From positions 3,953,748 to 4,017,747 of the forward strand of contig NZ_CP036266.1 of the NCBI RefSeq assembly GCF_007744075.1: DNA of 64,000 nt, in the 5' to 3' direction. This document shows positions 52,856 through 64,000 of this stretch, in pieces (the stretch's first letter is position 1; every line of letters begins with the position of its first letter). Origin of the DNA: Gimesia chilikensis (GTDB taxonomy: Bacteria > Planctomycetota > Planctomycetia > Planctomycetales > Planctomycetaceae). Under the pieces are notes generated by a model, which was not told the origin of the DNA, made no database searches, and worked only from the letters and a program-made list of their open reading frames with translations. A program made the position numbers and the translations under genes.

Positions 52856-55800
52856 TCAGTTTCCGTTCTCATCCAGCAGGACGGGCCGCAGCCAGCGGGA
52901 GAGTTCGTCGTGAGACATCTGCTTCCGTTCGGCCAATGATTCCAGCTGGTCCCTGTCGATCTTGCCGACATGGAAATAGCGTGATTCCGGATAAGAGAGA
53001 TACCAGCCCGAAACCGCGGCAGCGGGGCTCATCGCGAAGTGATCTGTGAGGCTCACGCCGATTTCAGGTGTGGCATTGAGCATCTTGAAGAGCGTGTCCT
53101 TTTCGGTATGATCGGGACAGGCCGGATAGCCGGGAGCGGGACGGATTCCCGTGTACTGTTCCTTGATCAGAGCTTCATTGTCGAGCGTTTCTGAGGCAGC
53201 ATAGCCCCAGAATTCCTTGCGGACCCGTTCGTGCAGATGCTCTGCAAACGCTTCTGCCAGACGGTCAGCGAGGGCCTTGACCATAATGCTGTTGTAGTCA
53301 TCGTGGTCTTCCTGATACTTCCGGGCGATTTCTTCGGCCCCGATACCGGCGGTGACGACGAAGCCGCCGATATAGTCTATTTTCCCACTCTCTTTCGGAG
53401 CGACGAAGTCCGCAAGCGACATCAGCGGTGCTTCTTCCTGTCCCCGCTTGCGGATCTGCTGGCGGATGTGATGCAGGCGGGCAACCGTGTGCTCGCGGTC
53501 GGTGTTATCGTAGACTTCGATGTCATCGCCGTTGACGCGGTTGGCGGGCCAGAAGCCGATAACGGCGCGCGCGGTGAGCAGTTTTTCGTCGATGATCTTC
53601 TGCAGCATCGCCTGTGCGTTCTTAAACAGATCGCGGGCAGCTTCACCGATGATTTCGTCTTCCAGAATTCGCGGATACTTGCCCACCAGATCCCAGCTGA
53701 TGAAGAAGGGAGTCCAGTCGATGTATTTCACCAGATCTTCCAGCGGGTAATTGTCGAGCACCTGAGTGCCTGTAAAGCCGGGGGCAGGTGGCGTGTAGTT
53801 ATCCCAGTCGATCTGGAGGCCCTGTTTAACGGCTTCCGCATAAGGGACGGGCGCCCCCTGCGGTTTACGATTAGCGACCCGCTCGCGAACCACAGCATAC
53901 TCCTCTTTAATCCCTTTGACATACTTGGCGTGATGTTCATCCGAGAGAAGCGAACTGGCGACACCGACTGCCCGTGAAGCGTCAGGCACGTAGACAACCT
54001 GATTGCGTTTGTACTGCGGTTCGATCTTGACCGCGGTATGAGCCTTGGACGTGGTGGCACCACCGATCAGCAGGGGGAGATCCATCTCCAGACGTTCCAT
54101 TTCACAGGCCACGGTGACCATTTCGTCGAGAGACGGAGTAATCAGGCCGGACAGGCCGATGATGTCACACTCTTTTTCACGGGCGGTCTGCAGAATAGTT
54201 TCACAGGGGACCATCACGCCGAGATCGATGACTTCAAAGTTATTACATTGCAGTACGACGCCGACGATATTCTTGCCGATATCGTGGACGTCCCCCTTCA
54301 CGGTTGCCATCAGGATGCGACCGTTGGTCTTACTGGATTCCGTTTTTTCCTCTTCGATGTAAGGCTGCAGATAGGCGACGGCCTGCTTCATCACACGGGC
54401 CGATTTCACCACCTGCGGGAGAAACATCTTCCCTGCCCCGAAGAGATCGCCGACGACATTCATGCCATCCATCAGCGGACCTTCGATGACATCCAGCGGA
54501 CGGGGCAACTGCTGACGGGCTTCTTCGGAATCTTCGATGATGTAGGTCGAGATCCCCTTCACCAGTGCATGCGCGATGCGCTCGGTCACGGGCAGTTCGC
54601 GCCAGGTGAGGTCCTCAGTGGAGGTTCCACCAGTTTTGCCATCACCTCGGTATTTTTCAGCGATTTCCAGCAGTGCCTCGGTGGCGTTGGAATTCCGGTT
54701 CAGGATCACATCCTCAACCTTCTCCTTGAGCTCTGCGGGCAGGTCGTCGTAAACGGCCAGCTGGCTGGCATTCACGATCCCCATATTCATGCCGACCTGA
54801 ATGGCGTGATAGAGAAAGACCGAGTGAATGGCTTCACGAACCGGGTTATTTCCCCGGAAAGAGAATGAAACATTGGAAACGCCCCCGGAGATACTCACGT
54901 GAGGCAGGTTCTTATGAATCCAGTCGGTGGCTTCGATGAAGTCGACGGCGTAGTTGTTATGCTCATCGATCCCGGTAGCAACGGCAAAGATATTCGGGTC
55001 GAAAATGATGTCCTGCGGTGCGAAATCGAGCTTGTCTAACAACAGGCGATACGAGCGTTCGCAGATTTCAATCTTACGCTGTTTTGTATCGGCCTGCCCG
55101 TCTTCGTCGAAAGCCATGATGACCACGGCAGCCCCATAGCGCTGACAGAGGCGCGCCTTGTCCAGAAACTCTGCTTCCCCTTCTTTGAGGCTGATCGAGT
55201 TGACAATCGGTTTGCCCTGAATGCATTTCAGACCGGCTTCGATGACTTCCCACTTGGAAGAGTCGACCATGACGGGGACCCGGGCGATTTCCGGTTCAGT
55301 CGCGACCAGATTCAGAAACGAGGTCATCGCAGCCACGGCATCAAGCATGCCTTCGTCCATGTTGACATCCATGATGTCAGCGCCGTTCTGGACCTGCTGC
55401 AGGGCGACTTCCAGAGCAGTATCGTAATCGGACTCCTTGATCAGTCGCTTGAACCGGGCCGAACCGGTGACGTTACAGCGTTCGCCCACATTCGTGAACA
55501 GACTCTGTTTCGTGATGTTCAACGGCTCCAGTCCGGAAAGCCGGAGTGCGGGTTCGATATCGGGAATCTTGCGAGGCGGTTTACCTTCCATCGCCTGCGC
55601 AATGGCTTTGATGTGAGCCGGCGTCGTACCACAACAGCCACCGAGAATGTTCAGGAAGCCGCTTGTAGCGAATTCGTCGACAATGGCAGCCATCTCGGAG
55701 GCGCTCTGATCGTACTCACCAAATTCATTCGGCAAACCGGCATTGGGGTGCGCTGAAACGTAAGTATCCGCGACGCGCGACAGCTCTTTCACGTACTGCC

Positions 55801-56572
55801 TGAGCTCCTGTGCTCCCAGCGCACAGTTCAGACCGATCGAGAACGGGCGGGCATGTGCCAGCGAGTTCCAGAAGGCTTCGGTCGTCTGCCCCGATAATGT
55901 CCGTCCTGAGGCATCCGTGATTGTCCCGGAAATCATGATGGGGAGTTCAATGTTTTCCCGCTCGAAGTAAGTGTGAACGGCAAAGACGGCGGCTTTCGCA
56001 TTCAGTGTATCGAAGATGGTCTCGATCAGGAGCAGATCGGTGCCCCCTTTGACCAGCCCATCGATTGATTCAAGGTAGTTCTCGACCAGCTCATCGTAGG
56101 TGACATTGCGGGCGCCCGGATCGTTCACATCGGGAGAAATCGAACAGGTGCGGCTGGTGGGGCCCAGAATCCCAGCGACCCAGCGTGGTTTCTCCGGATT
56201 GGCGGCTGTGAATTCGTCAGCCACTTCGCGGGCCAGTTTCGCTGATTCAAAGTTCAGCTCGTAGACCAGTTCCTCCATCTCGTAGTCGCTCTGCGAGAGA
56301 CGGGTCGCGTTAAATGTATTGGCCTCAATGATGTCCGCGCCGGCCTCAAGGTATTCACGGTGGATTTCACGGATGATGTCCGGCTGAGTCAACGACAGCA
56401 GATCGTTGTTACCTGCGATATCCATGTGGTAATCAGCGAACCGTTTGCCCCGATAATCGGCTTCCTTGAGCTTATGGTTCTGAATCATCGTCCCCATCGC
56501 CCCGTCCAGAATCAGAATTCGTTGCTGGACGGCGGCATAAAGGGCTTCGATACGAGCGGCACGGTCGGACAT
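52856..56572 (-). CDS. metH: Cobalamin-dependent methionine synthase
   Basis: The 1238-residue protein has the full domain set: homocysteine-binding barrel (about 10-330, zinc site GGCCGTT), methyltetrahydrofolate-binding barrel (about 355-620), B12 cap and binding domain (about 650-900, DVHDIG with the cobalt-ligand His763, close to His759 of E. coli) and SAM-dependent activation domain (about 910-1235). It transfers a methyl group from 5-methyltetrahydrofolate to homocysteine in the cytoplasm. The 199 bases upstream hold no riboswitch I can recognise. Confidence 0.97.
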   Translation of the reverse strand: MSDRAARIEALYAAVQQRILILDGAMGTMIQNHKLKEADYRGKRFADYHMDIAGNNDLLSLTQPDIIREIHREYLEAGADIIEANTFNATRLSQSDYEMEELVYELNFESAKLAREVADEFTAANPEKPRWVAGILGPTSRTCSISPDVNDPGARNVTYDELVENYLESIDGLVKGGTDLLLIETIFDTLNAKAAVFAVHTYFERENIELPIMISGTITDASGRTLSGQTTEAFWNSLAHARPFSIGLNCALGAQELRQYVKELSRVADTYVSAHPNAGLPNEFGEYDQSASEMAAIVDEFATSGFLNILGGCCGTTPAHIKAIAQAMEGKPPRKIPDIEPALRLSGLEPLNITKQSLFTNVGERCNVTGSARFKRLIKESDYDTALEVALQQVQNGADIMDVNMDEGMLDAVAAMTSFLNLVATEPEIARVPVMVDSSKWEVIEAGLKCIQGKPIVNSISLKEGEAEFLDKARLCQRYGAAVVIMAFDEDGQADTKQRKIEICERSYRLLLDKLDFAPQDIIFDPNIFAVATGIDEHNNYAVDFIEATDWIHKNLPHVSISGGVSNVSFSFRGNNPVREAIHSVFLYHAIQVGMNMGIVNASQLAVYDDLPAELKEKVEDVILNRNSNATEALLEIAEKYRGDGKTGGTSTEDLTWRELPVTERIAHALVKGISTYIIEDSEEARQQLPRPLDVIEGPLMDGMNVVGDLFGAGKMFLPQVVKSARVMKQAVAYLQPYIEEEKTESSKTNGRILMATVKGDVHDIGKNIVGVVLQCNNFEVIDLGVMVPCETILQTAREKECDIIGLSGLITPSLDEMVTVACEMERLEMDLPLLIGGATTSKAHTAVKIEPQYKRNQVVYVPDASRAVGVASSLLSDEHHAKYVKGIKEEYAVVRERVANRKPQGAPVPYAEAVKQGLQIDWDNYTPPAPGFTGTQVLDNYPLEDLVKYIDWTPFFISWDLVGKYPRILEDEIIGEAARDLFKNAQAMLQKIIDEKLLTARAVIGFWPANRVNGDDIEVYDNTDREHTVARLHHIRQQIRKRGQEEAPLMSLADFVAPKESGKIDYIGGFVVTAGIGAEEIARKYQEDHDDYNSIMVKALADRLAEAFAEHLHERVRKEFWGYAASETLDNEALIKEQYTGIRPAPGYPACPDHTEKDTLFKMLNATPEIGVSLTDHFAMSPAAAVSGWYLSYPESRYFHVGKIDRDQLESLAERKQMSHDELSRWLRPVLLDENGN

Positions 56573-56771
56573 ACTTCTAAAAACCTGTACTTTTCACTGA
56601 TGTTGGGAATGCGGCGTGAGAGATCGCGGTTTCCGGCAGCATCCATTGCCGAAATACGCTGTAAATTACGACACCCCGCACCTCACTGACACAAAATCAG
56701 GGGTTCAGGGTGCGCAATGACAGCCGGCATTCTAACAGATCAGTACAAAAGAAATACAGCAGGCCCGCGGC

Positions 56772-59700
56772 TTATTTCGCGGTCCCTTTTAAATCTTTTG
56801 TCGGCTCGGCACCAATCGTGCCTTTCAGCTCTTCCAGGTAAGCAGGGGAACTGACGTGGGCCAGTTGCTCCTCGACCCATTTACGCCGTTCAGGGATCTG
56901 CAAACGCACGAGTTCCCGGTCGTAACCAGGCTGAACGCTGAACTGATCCAGGTAATCCAAGTGCCGTTTGAGCAAGTCAGATTCCCGCTCCTGGCGTGCG
57001 GCCAGTCGCTCCTGGTACCAGTCGCTCTGCAGCAGGTTTTCCCGGGTAAACAGATCACGGACTTCCTTATCATGGATGGTATGACCCTGCCAGTTGCCAT
57101 GTGCCATGATTGACAGAATCGCCTGCAACGGAGGACAGGCCTCTTCATAGCCACCATCTTCGAAGTACTGCAGCGCCACACGCTGCTGTGCTTCGGCGAT
57201 ATGCTGGATACCATCGACGAAGGATTCCAGGTCCTGCTTTTCCGGTTTGAGAATCGTTTCATCAAATACGGAGGCAGGGTTGTCAAACACACGACCAAAG
57301 AAGCGGAGCAGGAACTTGTAAGTGATGCGATATCCAAGCCGGCTGGCTGGAATCTGCACACCTTCATGTTCAAAGTCTTTGATCGGTTCCAGCAGTCCTT
57401 CCCGAATGAGGAATTCAGGTGAACGTTCTTCTGGTGACATGCGGCACCAGATTTCCGGAATCAGCAGACTGATGTCATGGTCGACCCGCACATTGGGACC
57501 GATGTGACCTGCTGCTGTAGAGAAGCCTGAATAGCCCGTCAGAATATAACCCACCAGGGCGCTGTTGAGGTCTGCGGAAGGACGCAGAGCGTTGAACGGC
57601 CCCTTGGTCAATGCCCCTTCACTACCGGCCCCGGTTGTGGAGGGACTCTTCCCGGTCAGAGAGCAGACAAAGTCCATGAACAGCTCAGGGAGTTCCTGAT
57701 AATGAATGGGCGAATAAACGGCCAGACTGCGAATTCCCTTCTCTTTTTCCGGAGGATTGTTCCGGCGACCGACCATGACCGCATTTACCGGGTTATGTAC
57801 CGGCTGATCTGCCGGGATCGCGCGGAAGAGGCGTGTTGCCATTTTGGCCACGTAGGTATTGAACGGTTTGACCAGGTCGGGACGCGTCTGCAGATACCGT
57901 GGGTTTTTGGTCGGCTTACCATCGATCTGTCGCGGGTTGGCCGAACAGACGACGTAACTGCTGTTGGATTCTTCCGCGGAACGCAACATGTCCTGCATGG
58001 GTGGACTGAACGCGTCAAAATCGACGACGTACTTGCTCATCTCACGAACCTGGTCGATACTCAGCGGTTCGAAGTTGGAGATGAAATTCCCCGGCTTGCT
58101 GAGATCCAGTTCGGTCTGTTTGTCGAGACCACGCACAATCGCGTCGTCGGGCCGCTGGAACAGTCGGTATTCACTGTTGATCACAAACTTGCAGCTCTCG
58201 CTGTTCTCCCCTTCCGCCAGGTAAGGTAGATCGCGGGACGGTACAATGACCGAAGCACTGATATCGTCTTCCGTCTGAATCTTCAGTGAAGCGATAAAGT
58301 CCTGGCGTACTTTGAATGTCCGCCAGCCTGTCAGCGAAAACAGACCGACTCGCAGATAAGTTCCGACCAGTTTCCGCTCGCGGTATTTCAGTTCATGACC
58401 GTGAGTACCATTAACAATGTCCACGCCGAAGTGGTTGTCCCAGTCTTCGCCCCAACTGGACCAGTAAATTCGTTTGATAATGAAGACCAGGGCCAGAATA
58501 TGATCGGGAATGGAATTCAGCCACTCGTTGAACTCGGGAGTATAAGCCGGCGAAGGAGTGAGCAGTTTGATTACACTTCCCAGCGAGCGATGCAGATCAA
58601 GCACACCTCGGCTTGGTTTCAGATCAGGGTGTCCTTCCGGCAGTGGCTCAAGCCAGCGATCGGAATAATCTTTCTCGATGATTTCGCGAACGGCTTCCAT
58701 GTCTTTCTCATAATTGGAGACGAACACGGGGCCATAGAGCATGTAGTCCTGAATCGATTTACTGATTTCACTTTTACCGCCACCGGACACCGTACACGGT
58801 TTGTGACAGAAGATCCCTTCCCCGGTGGTTCCCACAATTCTCCAGGAGGGAGCCGCAGGGTGCTTCTCCATCCGCAGATGGTAGCCGGAAGGCGCCATAT
58901 AGACCTGGCCGGGTAACAGCGGAATGGAATGCTCTCTCCCCCCGCGGGTCCAGCGAATGCACTGTTCCGGCAGACTGGCATAGGCATCTTCCGGGATATA
59001 AACCAGTTCCGGATAGACACTGTCAATGCCGTATCCCTCAGGTTGTCCTTCAATATGATCGCCGTAATCCTGGATCACATCGTCAAAGGTGCGTCCATTG
59101 TAGCGTACGCTGTTAACCTGGAAGCCTTCACCCAGGTTGTAGCTGGGATACGCCATGGTTCCACCCGCGTGTTCTTCCTCAGCGTTACCGAACAGATTGG
59201 CCGAGTAGCTGATCTGTGTTTTAACCTCTTTCTTGCAGTAACCAAAATAGTTGTCTGCAATCAGAGTTACGATCACGCCCTCTTCGGTACGGCAGGTCAG
59301 TTTAAACGCCATGCCGTCATTGTAGAATTCGTCTTCTTTTTTCCAGCACATACTGTCGCGCTGCTGACGCTCAGTGGCTTCGTCCCAGTGAGGCAGACCG
59401 AGTTCCTTCTTGGTGAGTGTAATCAAATGCGGCGCGAGAATCACAGCGCCGGTATGTCCGGTCCAGTGCATCACGTCCAGTCCGGAGTCGTTGATGGGGA
59501 CGAACGGATCGCCGGCATTTCCGAAGATTGATTCCACGAAATCCAGATTGCTGACCAGTGTCCCGGGTGCAAAGAACCGGACTTCCATCCGTTTTTCCGG
59601 GGTGACACCTTTGACCTCAGGGCAGACAATCGGACGCAGCAGCAGCGATGCCCAGCCCGAAGCCGGCTCTGCCTGCTCGGAAGTAAACGGGAACAGTTTC

Positions 59701-60323
59701 AGATCGTCCGGGGGATTCATGGCATGCTGGAACATTTTGACGAATGTTTCCCGCGGAACGGAGCGTTTATCACCGGGCACCGGTAAGCCCCCTTCGGTCA
59801 CATGAAACGTCCCGACCGTTGTGCGGCGGTCATGCTTGGGATTATGCAGCACTCCGTTCTTGACCCGGTAAGACTGCACCAGATCGCTATGGTATTCATC
59901 ACCCTCAATGGGAAGCGACAATTCCCGCGCGAGACCGAAACGATCCAGAATCAGCGTCCGGGCCGGCAGCTTCAGCTCTGCCCCTTCGGGTACATTGCTG
60001 AAATGTGATTGCAGAAAGTTCTCAATGCGCTGATCGACCGGACAGCGTTGATTGACCAGCAGGCGATTTTTCTGTCGATGATTTTCCAGCAGTCCCTGCG
60101 CAATATCCGCAAAATTGCGATCTGCGTCTGTCAGGGCAGCAGGATAACCGTTGGCGATGAGTTGCAGATTCAGATAGCGGAGAATTTCATCGCGGTCCTC
60201 ATTGCAGGTGGCGTTGCCCTCGTGATCGAGGCCCAATGCCTGCCGAAACTGTTCGCTGGAATCCTGCGTACCGACTTTGAGAGACCTGGGTGGTTTATCC
60301 CAGGATACATCGCTATTTAACAT
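56772..60323 (-). CDS. Large conserved protein, possible PPi-type phosphoenolpyruvate carboxykinase
   Basis: The 1183-residue soluble protein has a central phosphate-binding-like loop [18 protein letters not shown] (Lys at about 516) and long conserved-looking blocks ([71 protein letters not shown]). No signal peptide or membrane span is seen. Size and loop recall PPi-dependent PEP carboxykinases of Propionibacterium and Entamoeba, about 1100-1150 residues, which interconvert oxaloacetate and PEP with pyrophosphate. I recall the [14 protein letters not shown] motif from that family but cannot verify it, so the assignment is tentative. Confidence 0.55.
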   Translation of the reverse strand: MLNSDVSWDKPPRSLKVGTQDSSEQFRQALGLDHEGNATCNEDRDEILRYLNLQLIANGYPAALTDADRNFADIAQGLLENHRQKNRLLVNQRCPVDQRIENFLQSHFSNVPEGAELKLPARTLILDRFGLARELSLPIEGDEYHSDLVQSYRVKNGVLHNPKHDRRTTVGTFHVTEGGLPVPGDKRSVPRETFVKMFQHAMNPPDDLKLFPFTSEQAEPASGWASLLLRPIVCPEVKGVTPEKRMEVRFFAPGTLVSNLDFVESIFGNAGDPFVPINDSGLDVMHWTGHTGAVILAPHLITLTKKELGLPHWDEATERQQRDSMCWKKEDEFYNDGMAFKLTCRTEEGVIVTLIADNYFGYCKKEVKTQISYSANLFGNAEEEHAGGTMAYPSYNLGEGFQVNSVRYNGRTFDDVIQDYGDHIEGQPEGYGIDSVYPELVYIPEDAYASLPEQCIRWTRGGREHSIPLLPGQVYMAPSGYHLRMEKHPAAPSWRIVGTTGEGIFCHKPCTVSGGGKSEISKSIQDYMLYGPVFVSNYEKDMEAVREIIEKDYSDRWLEPLPEGHPDLKPSRGVLDLHRSLGSVIKLLTPSPAYTPEFNEWLNSIPDHILALVFIIKRIYWSSWGEDWDNHFGVDIVNGTHGHELKYRERKLVGTYLRVGLFSLTGWRTFKVRQDFIASLKIQTEDDISASVIVPSRDLPYLAEGENSESCKFVINSEYRLFQRPDDAIVRGLDKQTELDLSKPGNFISNFEPLSIDQVREMSKYVVDFDAFSPPMQDMLRSAEESNSSYVVCSANPRQIDGKPTKNPRYLQTRPDLVKPFNTYVAKMATRLFRAIPADQPVHNPVNAVMVGRRNNPPEKEKGIRSLAVYSPIHYQELPELFMDFVCSLTGKSPSTTGAGSEGALTKGPFNALRPSADLNSALVGYILTGYSGFSTAAGHIGPNVRVDHDISLLIPEIWCRMSPEERSPEFLIREGLLEPIKDFEHEGVQIPASRLGYRITYKFLLRFFGRVFDNPASVFDETILKPEKQDLESFVDGIQHIAEAQQRVALQYFEDGGYEEACPPLQAILSIMAHGNWQGHTIHDKEVRDLFTRENLLQSDWYQERLAARQERESDLLKRHLDYLDQFSVQPGYDRELVRLQIPERRKWVEEQLAHVSSPAYLEELKGTIGAEPTKDLKGTAK

Positions 60324-60620
60324 ATTGAATTTGCTTCTGGTAAAATGAAGAAATGTCGAAAAATCGCTGATCTTCTTTTGAGCGCACTGAGGGCGGGTGA
60401 TAATTGATTTGGGCGCGAGATCATGAACCTCAGTCAGGAAACCAGTATATTCTAAATTACTGAAAGGTCAACGGTTCAGATTCACAGTGCTTATGATCTT
60501 GAGTGATCACCAGGATTCGCTAAGTGACTTAAAATAGAATACTTAGATATCCTGTTAGATCCAGACCAGAGAGGGAAACAGGACGACTGGATCGTATACA
60601 GAACTCAGTAGCATCTGTGA
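60324..60620. other. Gene-free stretch between two minus-strand genes
   Basis: Nearly 300 AT-rich bases upstream of the 1183-residue protein gene with no supported gene, hairpin or repeat; its promoter should be here. Confidence 0.35.
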
Positions 60621-61985
60621 TCAATACAGTTCCTGAATCGGAAATCGATTGTCGTCAACCAGATAACGGGGGCGCCCCGAGAGATCGGTAATTTGGGCCG
60701 TCGCCAGATCAACGCCCATATTCCGATAGAGGGTCGCAAAGATCTCCTGGACGTGCACCGGACGGTCTGCGGGAACACCTCCCACCCGATCAGTTTGTCC
60801 GATGATGCGGCCTCCCTGAATTCCACCTCCTGCCATGAGAACGGACTGTGTCCCGGGCCAGTGGTCGCGGCCCCCTTTGGCGTTAATACGGGGAGTCCGC
60901 CCGAATTCTCCCCAGACGATGACCGTCGTCTCTTCCAGCAAACCACGTTCATCCAGGTCCTGCAGGAAGACCGCCAGTGACTGATCGAACAGCGGCAGGT
61001 ATTTCTTCGACAGGTATTCAATAGAACCCTCGCGGTTGGCGTGCCAGTCCCAGGCGCCAAAAGCGACGGTCACACAGCGGACACCGGCCTCGACCAGTCG
61101 ACGCGCCAGTAACAGATGCTGTGGACTCTGTGGTGCGCCACCAAAGCTGGGATCGGTTTTCTGCAGGGCACCGTAACGCTCGCGGACTGACTGTGGTTCC
61201 CGCTCCAGATCCATGGCTTCGGCAAAGCGACCTGAGGTCAACATTTCAAAAGCCTGATTCTGAAAGTTATCCAAGCCTTCGCCGTCGATCTGCTGCTGAC
61301 TGCGCTTCACAGACTGCAACAGGGATTTCCGCTGGTTCAACCGTGTCAGGTCGATCCCATGCAGCACCAGGTCTGATTTCACTTCCCCTTCCAGCGTAAA
61401 CGGAATGTGTTTGAAGCCGGTGAAACCAGGCCAGGAAGGATTCCCCTGCAGATGACTCCCGTTATTGTTATACGGTCCATAACTCATTTTCGGTGCCGCA
61501 TCGACATAGGGAATCATCCCGTTTGCGCCGGGGCCCAGCAGTTGCGAGATCACCGAACCAAAGGCTGGCCAGCCGCCTGCAGGCTCTCCATCTTCTGTTC
61601 TTCCCCCCGCTCGACCGGTGTAGCACTGAAACGATTCATGCCGGTTTTCCATGCCAACCAGAGTCCGGACCACAGAAAAACGATCAGCAATTGAGGACAG
61701 GCGAGGCAGTAGTTCACAGAACTGAACTCCCGGTATTTTGGTCTGGGTCGGGAGAAAGGAGCCCCTGATCTCAACAGGAGACTCGGGCTTGGGATCAAAC
61801 GTTTCAAACTGGGTTGGGCCACCGGGAAGGTAGATCATCACCACCGATTTCTGCCCCGGATTCAGTTTCAAGCCCGCACCCGCATTGATCCCCCGTCCCG
61901 ATACCCAGCCGGCAGAGATACCCAGAGCGCTGGACTTCAGGAAAGTCCGTCGAGAAACAGATTTGCTCATGCGGCCAGTACTCAT
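60621..61985 (-). CDS. DUF1501 protein without an adjacent PSCyt partner
   Basis: ATG 61985 follows AGGAGAGG closely; ATG 61970 is an alternative. The 454-residue protein has a Tat-like signal (SRRTFLKSSALGISAG) and the DUF1501 motifs SVVMIYLPGGPTQFETFDPKP, GVRCVTVAFGAWDWHANREG and WGEFGRTPRINAKGGRDHWPG. Here the gene stands alone, without the PSCyt1/DUF1549/DUF1553 gene that usually comes with it, so it may serve a PSCyt protein encoded elsewhere or act alone. Confidence 0.88.
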   Translation of the reverse strand: MSTGRMSKSVSRRTFLKSSALGISAGWVSGRGINAGAGLKLNPGQKSVVMIYLPGGPTQFETFDPKPESPVEIRGSFLPTQTKIPGVQFCELLPRLSSIADRFSVVRTLVGMENRHESFQCYTGRAGGRTEDGEPAGGWPAFGSVISQLLGPGANGMIPYVDAAPKMSYGPYNNNGSHLQGNPSWPGFTGFKHIPFTLEGEVKSDLVLHGIDLTRLNQRKSLLQSVKRSQQQIDGEGLDNFQNQAFEMLTSGRFAEAMDLEREPQSVRERYGALQKTDPSFGGAPQSPQHLLLARRLVEAGVRCVTVAFGAWDWHANREGSIEYLSKKYLPLFDQSLAVFLQDLDERGLLEETTVIVWGEFGRTPRINAKGGRDHWPGTQSVLMAGGGIQGGRIIGQTDRVGGVPADRPVHVQEIFATLYRNMGVDLATAQITDLSGRPRYLVDDNRFPIQELY

Positions 61986-62256
61986 AAAACCTCTCCTATG
62001 TGTTTTTCAAAAAGTACCAGACACGTGCGCAATCCACAACCCCAGAATGGCTTAGGGATGAATCAACTAACTCTATCAGCACGGTCCCAGAGATGCGTCA
62101 AAGTGTCACGCCAGACCCTCATGTGAATTTCACGAAATTAATATGGTTTACCCGGGAGTGAGTTTTCATTTGTCTAGTGGAATCATAAAATTCAGGCAGC
62201 AGACGGGAGCAGTCTCACTCATTTCCGGGCCCTGTTAAATCTCAGGATTAGATTTA

Positions 62257-63594
62257 ATGATTCATCACGAGTACGTGGAGCGACTTGTCAACTTACTGGC
62301 TCCAGAGGCAAACCTGCTTTTCAATGTGACCTTCGAAGAAGCCACGCAACGTGTGGGCAGTGGTTCTCCTGAACAGATCAGGGAGATCGATGGGCAGTTT
62401 GCCCTGGTCCATAAGGAGGGAACACGTGTTCGCATGGCACGCTCCATCGGCAGACCCATGCGTTTCTTCCTGGCGAAACGGGCGGAAGGTCCCTGTCTGG
62501 TAATCGCCGAACGTATTGATGAGATCTACGAATTCCTCAAGAGTGAAGGCCTCGACAACCAGTTCCATCCCTCCTACACGAGGATGGTTCCCGCTCACTA
62601 TCTGATCGAATTACAGTTGATCGGCTGTCCGGACCCGAATCCACAGGCAACACGCTACTTTACTCCCGAGCGAAACCGACTGTCGAATAAGCTGGATGAT
62701 ATCGGCAAAGCGTATATCAGCGCTGTCTCTCAGGAAATACATCGCTGGCTGGACACCATTCCTCAGCAGGAGCCAATCGCAGTTATGTTTTCGGGAGGAA
62801 TTGACAGCGGTGCGATCTTCCTGCTGCTGTATCACGCGTTGATTACGCGGGGGGAATCTCCGTCCCGCCTGAAAGCGTTCTCGCTCTCTGTCGATGGTGA
62901 AGGCAGCGACTGCAGACAGGCTTTTGAATTTCTGGACCAGCTGAATTTGAGTCTGTTCCTGGAAATCATGCAGGTCCCTGTCGATGCGCTGGACTATAAA
63001 GAAACAATCAAAGTCGTCGAAGACTATAAAGAGCTGGACGTGCAGGCGGCGATGATGACGCATGCCCTGTGCAAAAAGATTCGCGAGCAGTATCCCCATT
63101 GGAAACACCTCATCGACGGCGATGGCGGTGATGAAAACCTGAAGGACTATCCGATCGAAGCGAATCCGGAGCTGACGATTCGCAGCGTGCTGAACAATCT
63201 GATGCTCTACCAGGAAGGCTGGGGAGTGGAAGCCGTCAAACACTCATTGACCTATTCGGGCGGACAGAGTCGCGGTCACGTCCGCACTTATGCCCCTGCC
63301 CGCTCACTGGGCTTCCAGGGTTTCAGTCCCTATGCACTGCCGAACGTCATCGAAGTCGCCGAGGGGATTCCCTTTATCGAACTGACCGACTGGGATCCCC
63401 GCAAACTGTATGCTCTCAAGGGTGATATCGTCTGCCGGGGAATTAAACAGATCACGGGACTCTCTATGCCCGTTTATCCCAAACGGCGTTTTCAGGAAGG
63501 GAGCCTGAACGGCGACTCTTACGAAAATGTCTTTGCTGAATCAGAGACCGTTTATCGTGAGACACTGCTCTCGCTGTTCCAGCAGCCTTCCTGA
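62257..63594 (+). CDS. Asparagine-synthetase-like protein with a degenerate glutaminase domain
   Basis: The 445-residue protein has an N-terminal half resembling the glutamine amidotransferase fold (IDGQFALVHKEGTRVRMARSIGRP, CLVIAERIDEIYEF), but it starts MIHHEYVERL, so the catalytic Cys2 of class II amidotransferases is absent. The C-terminal half is a PP-loop synthetase with SGGIDSG at residues 179-185 and DGDGGDENLKDYP near 285. It can thus adenylate a carboxylate but probably takes ammonia or another amine as nucleophile, as beta-lactam synthetase does. The adjacent radical SAM gene suggests a biosynthetic or RNA-modification pathway. Confidence 0.8.
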   Translation: MIHHEYVERLVNLLAPEANLLFNVTFEEATQRVGSGSPEQIREIDGQFALVHKEGTRVRMARSIGRPMRFFLAKRAEGPCLVIAERIDEIYEFLKSEGLDNQFHPSYTRMVPAHYLIELQLIGCPDPNPQATRYFTPERNRLSNKLDDIGKAYISAVSQEIHRWLDTIPQQEPIAVMFSGGIDSGAIFLLLYHALITRGESPSRLKAFSLSVDGEGSDCRQAFEFLDQLNLSLFLEIMQVPVDALDYKETIKVVEDYKELDVQAAMMTHALCKKIREQYPHWKHLIDGDGGDENLKDYPIEANPELTIRSVLNNLMLYQEGWGVEAVKHSLTYSGGQSRGHVRTYAPARSLGFQGFSPYALPNVIEVAEGIPFIELTDWDPRKLYALKGDIVCRGIKQITGLSMPVYPKRRFQEGSLNGDSYENVFAESETVYRETLLSLFQQPS

Positions 63595-63618
63595 TTCTGA
63601 GGATAGCCGCCGCATATC

Positions 63619-64000
63619 ATGAGTTTGCCTGTTCGACAATTACACGATCAGGAGATCCTGCAGGCCCGGAGTCCAAAAAACGAAGTCTCGCAGTCCCGAC
63701 CCTATGCATTCCTGAATGAACGAGAGGCGTCAGTCGCAGGTCATCCGGTGGAGATTTCGACGATCTTCCTGACGAACCGTGAATGCCCTTTTCGCTGTCT
63801 GATGTGCGACCTCTGGAAGAATACGACAGATGATCGCGTTTCCCCGGGCGCCATTCCTGAGCAGATCCGCTACGCCCTGAAACAGCTGCCCCCTGCCAGC
63901 CAGATCAAGCTTTACAACAGTGGCAATTTCTTCGATGCTAAGGCGATTCCCCCTGAGGACCTGCCTGAAATCGCGGAACTGATCCAGCCCTATGAACGTG
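63619..64000 (+). CDS. Radical SAM protein, N-terminal part (runs off the window)
   Basis: The frame is open from ATG 63619 to the end of the window, 127 residues visible. NRECPFRCLMCDLW contains the cluster-binding CxxxCxxC (Cys56, Cys60, Cys63). The following SQIKLYNSGNFFDAKAIP recalls the TIGR01210/RaSEA-like subgroup of radical SAM proteins (archaeosine synthesis and relatives). It starts 24 bases after the asparagine-synthetase-like gene, with which it is probably co-transcribed. Subfamily assignment needs the rest of the protein. Confidence 0.8.
   Translation, partial: MSLPVRQLHDQEILQARSPKNEVSQSRPYAFLNEREASVAGHPVEISTIFLTNRECPFRCLMCDLWKNTTDDRVSPGAIPEQIRYALKQLPPASQIKLYNSGNFFDAKAIPPEDLPEIAELIQPYER

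Noticed and set aside
54038-54868. Plus-strand frame of 276 residues opposite metH
   Set aside because: It is antisense to the B12-binding region of metH, which is certain; composition rich in His, Phe and Gln is that of a shadow.
56573-56771. Possible cobalamin, SAM or SAH riboswitch upstream of metH
   Set aside because: I looked for the conserved B12 box and the core segments of SAM and SAH riboswitches and found none in the leader.

Overview
The window comes from a planctomycete, probably a member of Planctomycetaceae close to Gimesia (the genus is my inference). The evidence is lineage-typical families: two PSCyt1/DUF1549/DUF1553 cytochromes each paired with a DUF1501 protein, a further lone DUF1501 protein, a formylglycine-type sulfatase, and a very large Ser/Thr kinase with a WD40 C-terminus. 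No phage, insertion sequence or CRISPR array was seen. Genes are mostly Gram-negative-like, often with Shine-Dalgarno sequences and ATGA/TGATG-type overlaps.

Layout. 1-7.7 kb: the 3' end of a giant surface protein, the WD40 kinase and a glycine-zipper lipoprotein. 8.0-14.5 kb: an ABM-domain membrane protein, then a minus-strand sulfur-oxidation operon (TauE/SafE exporter, persulfide dioxygenase-rhodanese, a 67-residue membrane protein, type II sulfide:quinone oxidoreductase, DsrE-like protein, TsdA-like dihaem cytochrome) with a 28-bp palindrome upstream. 15-25.7 kb: a plus-strand operon of two PSCyt/DUF1501 pairs and a tandem amidohydrolase, probably for breakdown of a polymer or modified sugar. 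25.7-29.8 kb: a PAS-AraC regulator divergent from a three-gene hydroxyproline operon. 29.9-37.6 kb: a dual-thioredoxin/CcdA fusion, an HDAC-like deacetylase with a Pat-like acetyltransferase, and a sulfatase. 37.6-38.8 kb: a hypothetical protein and an ICMT-like methyltransferase.

39.0-44.9 kb is the most unusual part: at least twelve consecutive small minus-strand genes (SUKH proteins, an Imm26-like protein, DUF5958, an ankyrin protein, a DUF3349-like protein and several orphans) with no toxin. This is best read as a polyimmunity locus. One member, DUF5958, looks frameshifted.

45.2-64 kb: an FNT channel, a CurA-like reductase, a BON protein, a CYP152-type P450 peroxygenase, a long hairpin-containing gene-free stretch, a PRC-barrel protein with a clear terminator, tRNA-Ser(TGA), a PduO-type cobalamin adenosyltransferase convergent with metH, a 1183-residue protein that I propose is a PPi-type PEP carboxykinase, a DUF1501 protein, and finally an asparagine-synthetase-like protein lacking the glutaminase cysteine next to a truncated radical SAM gene.
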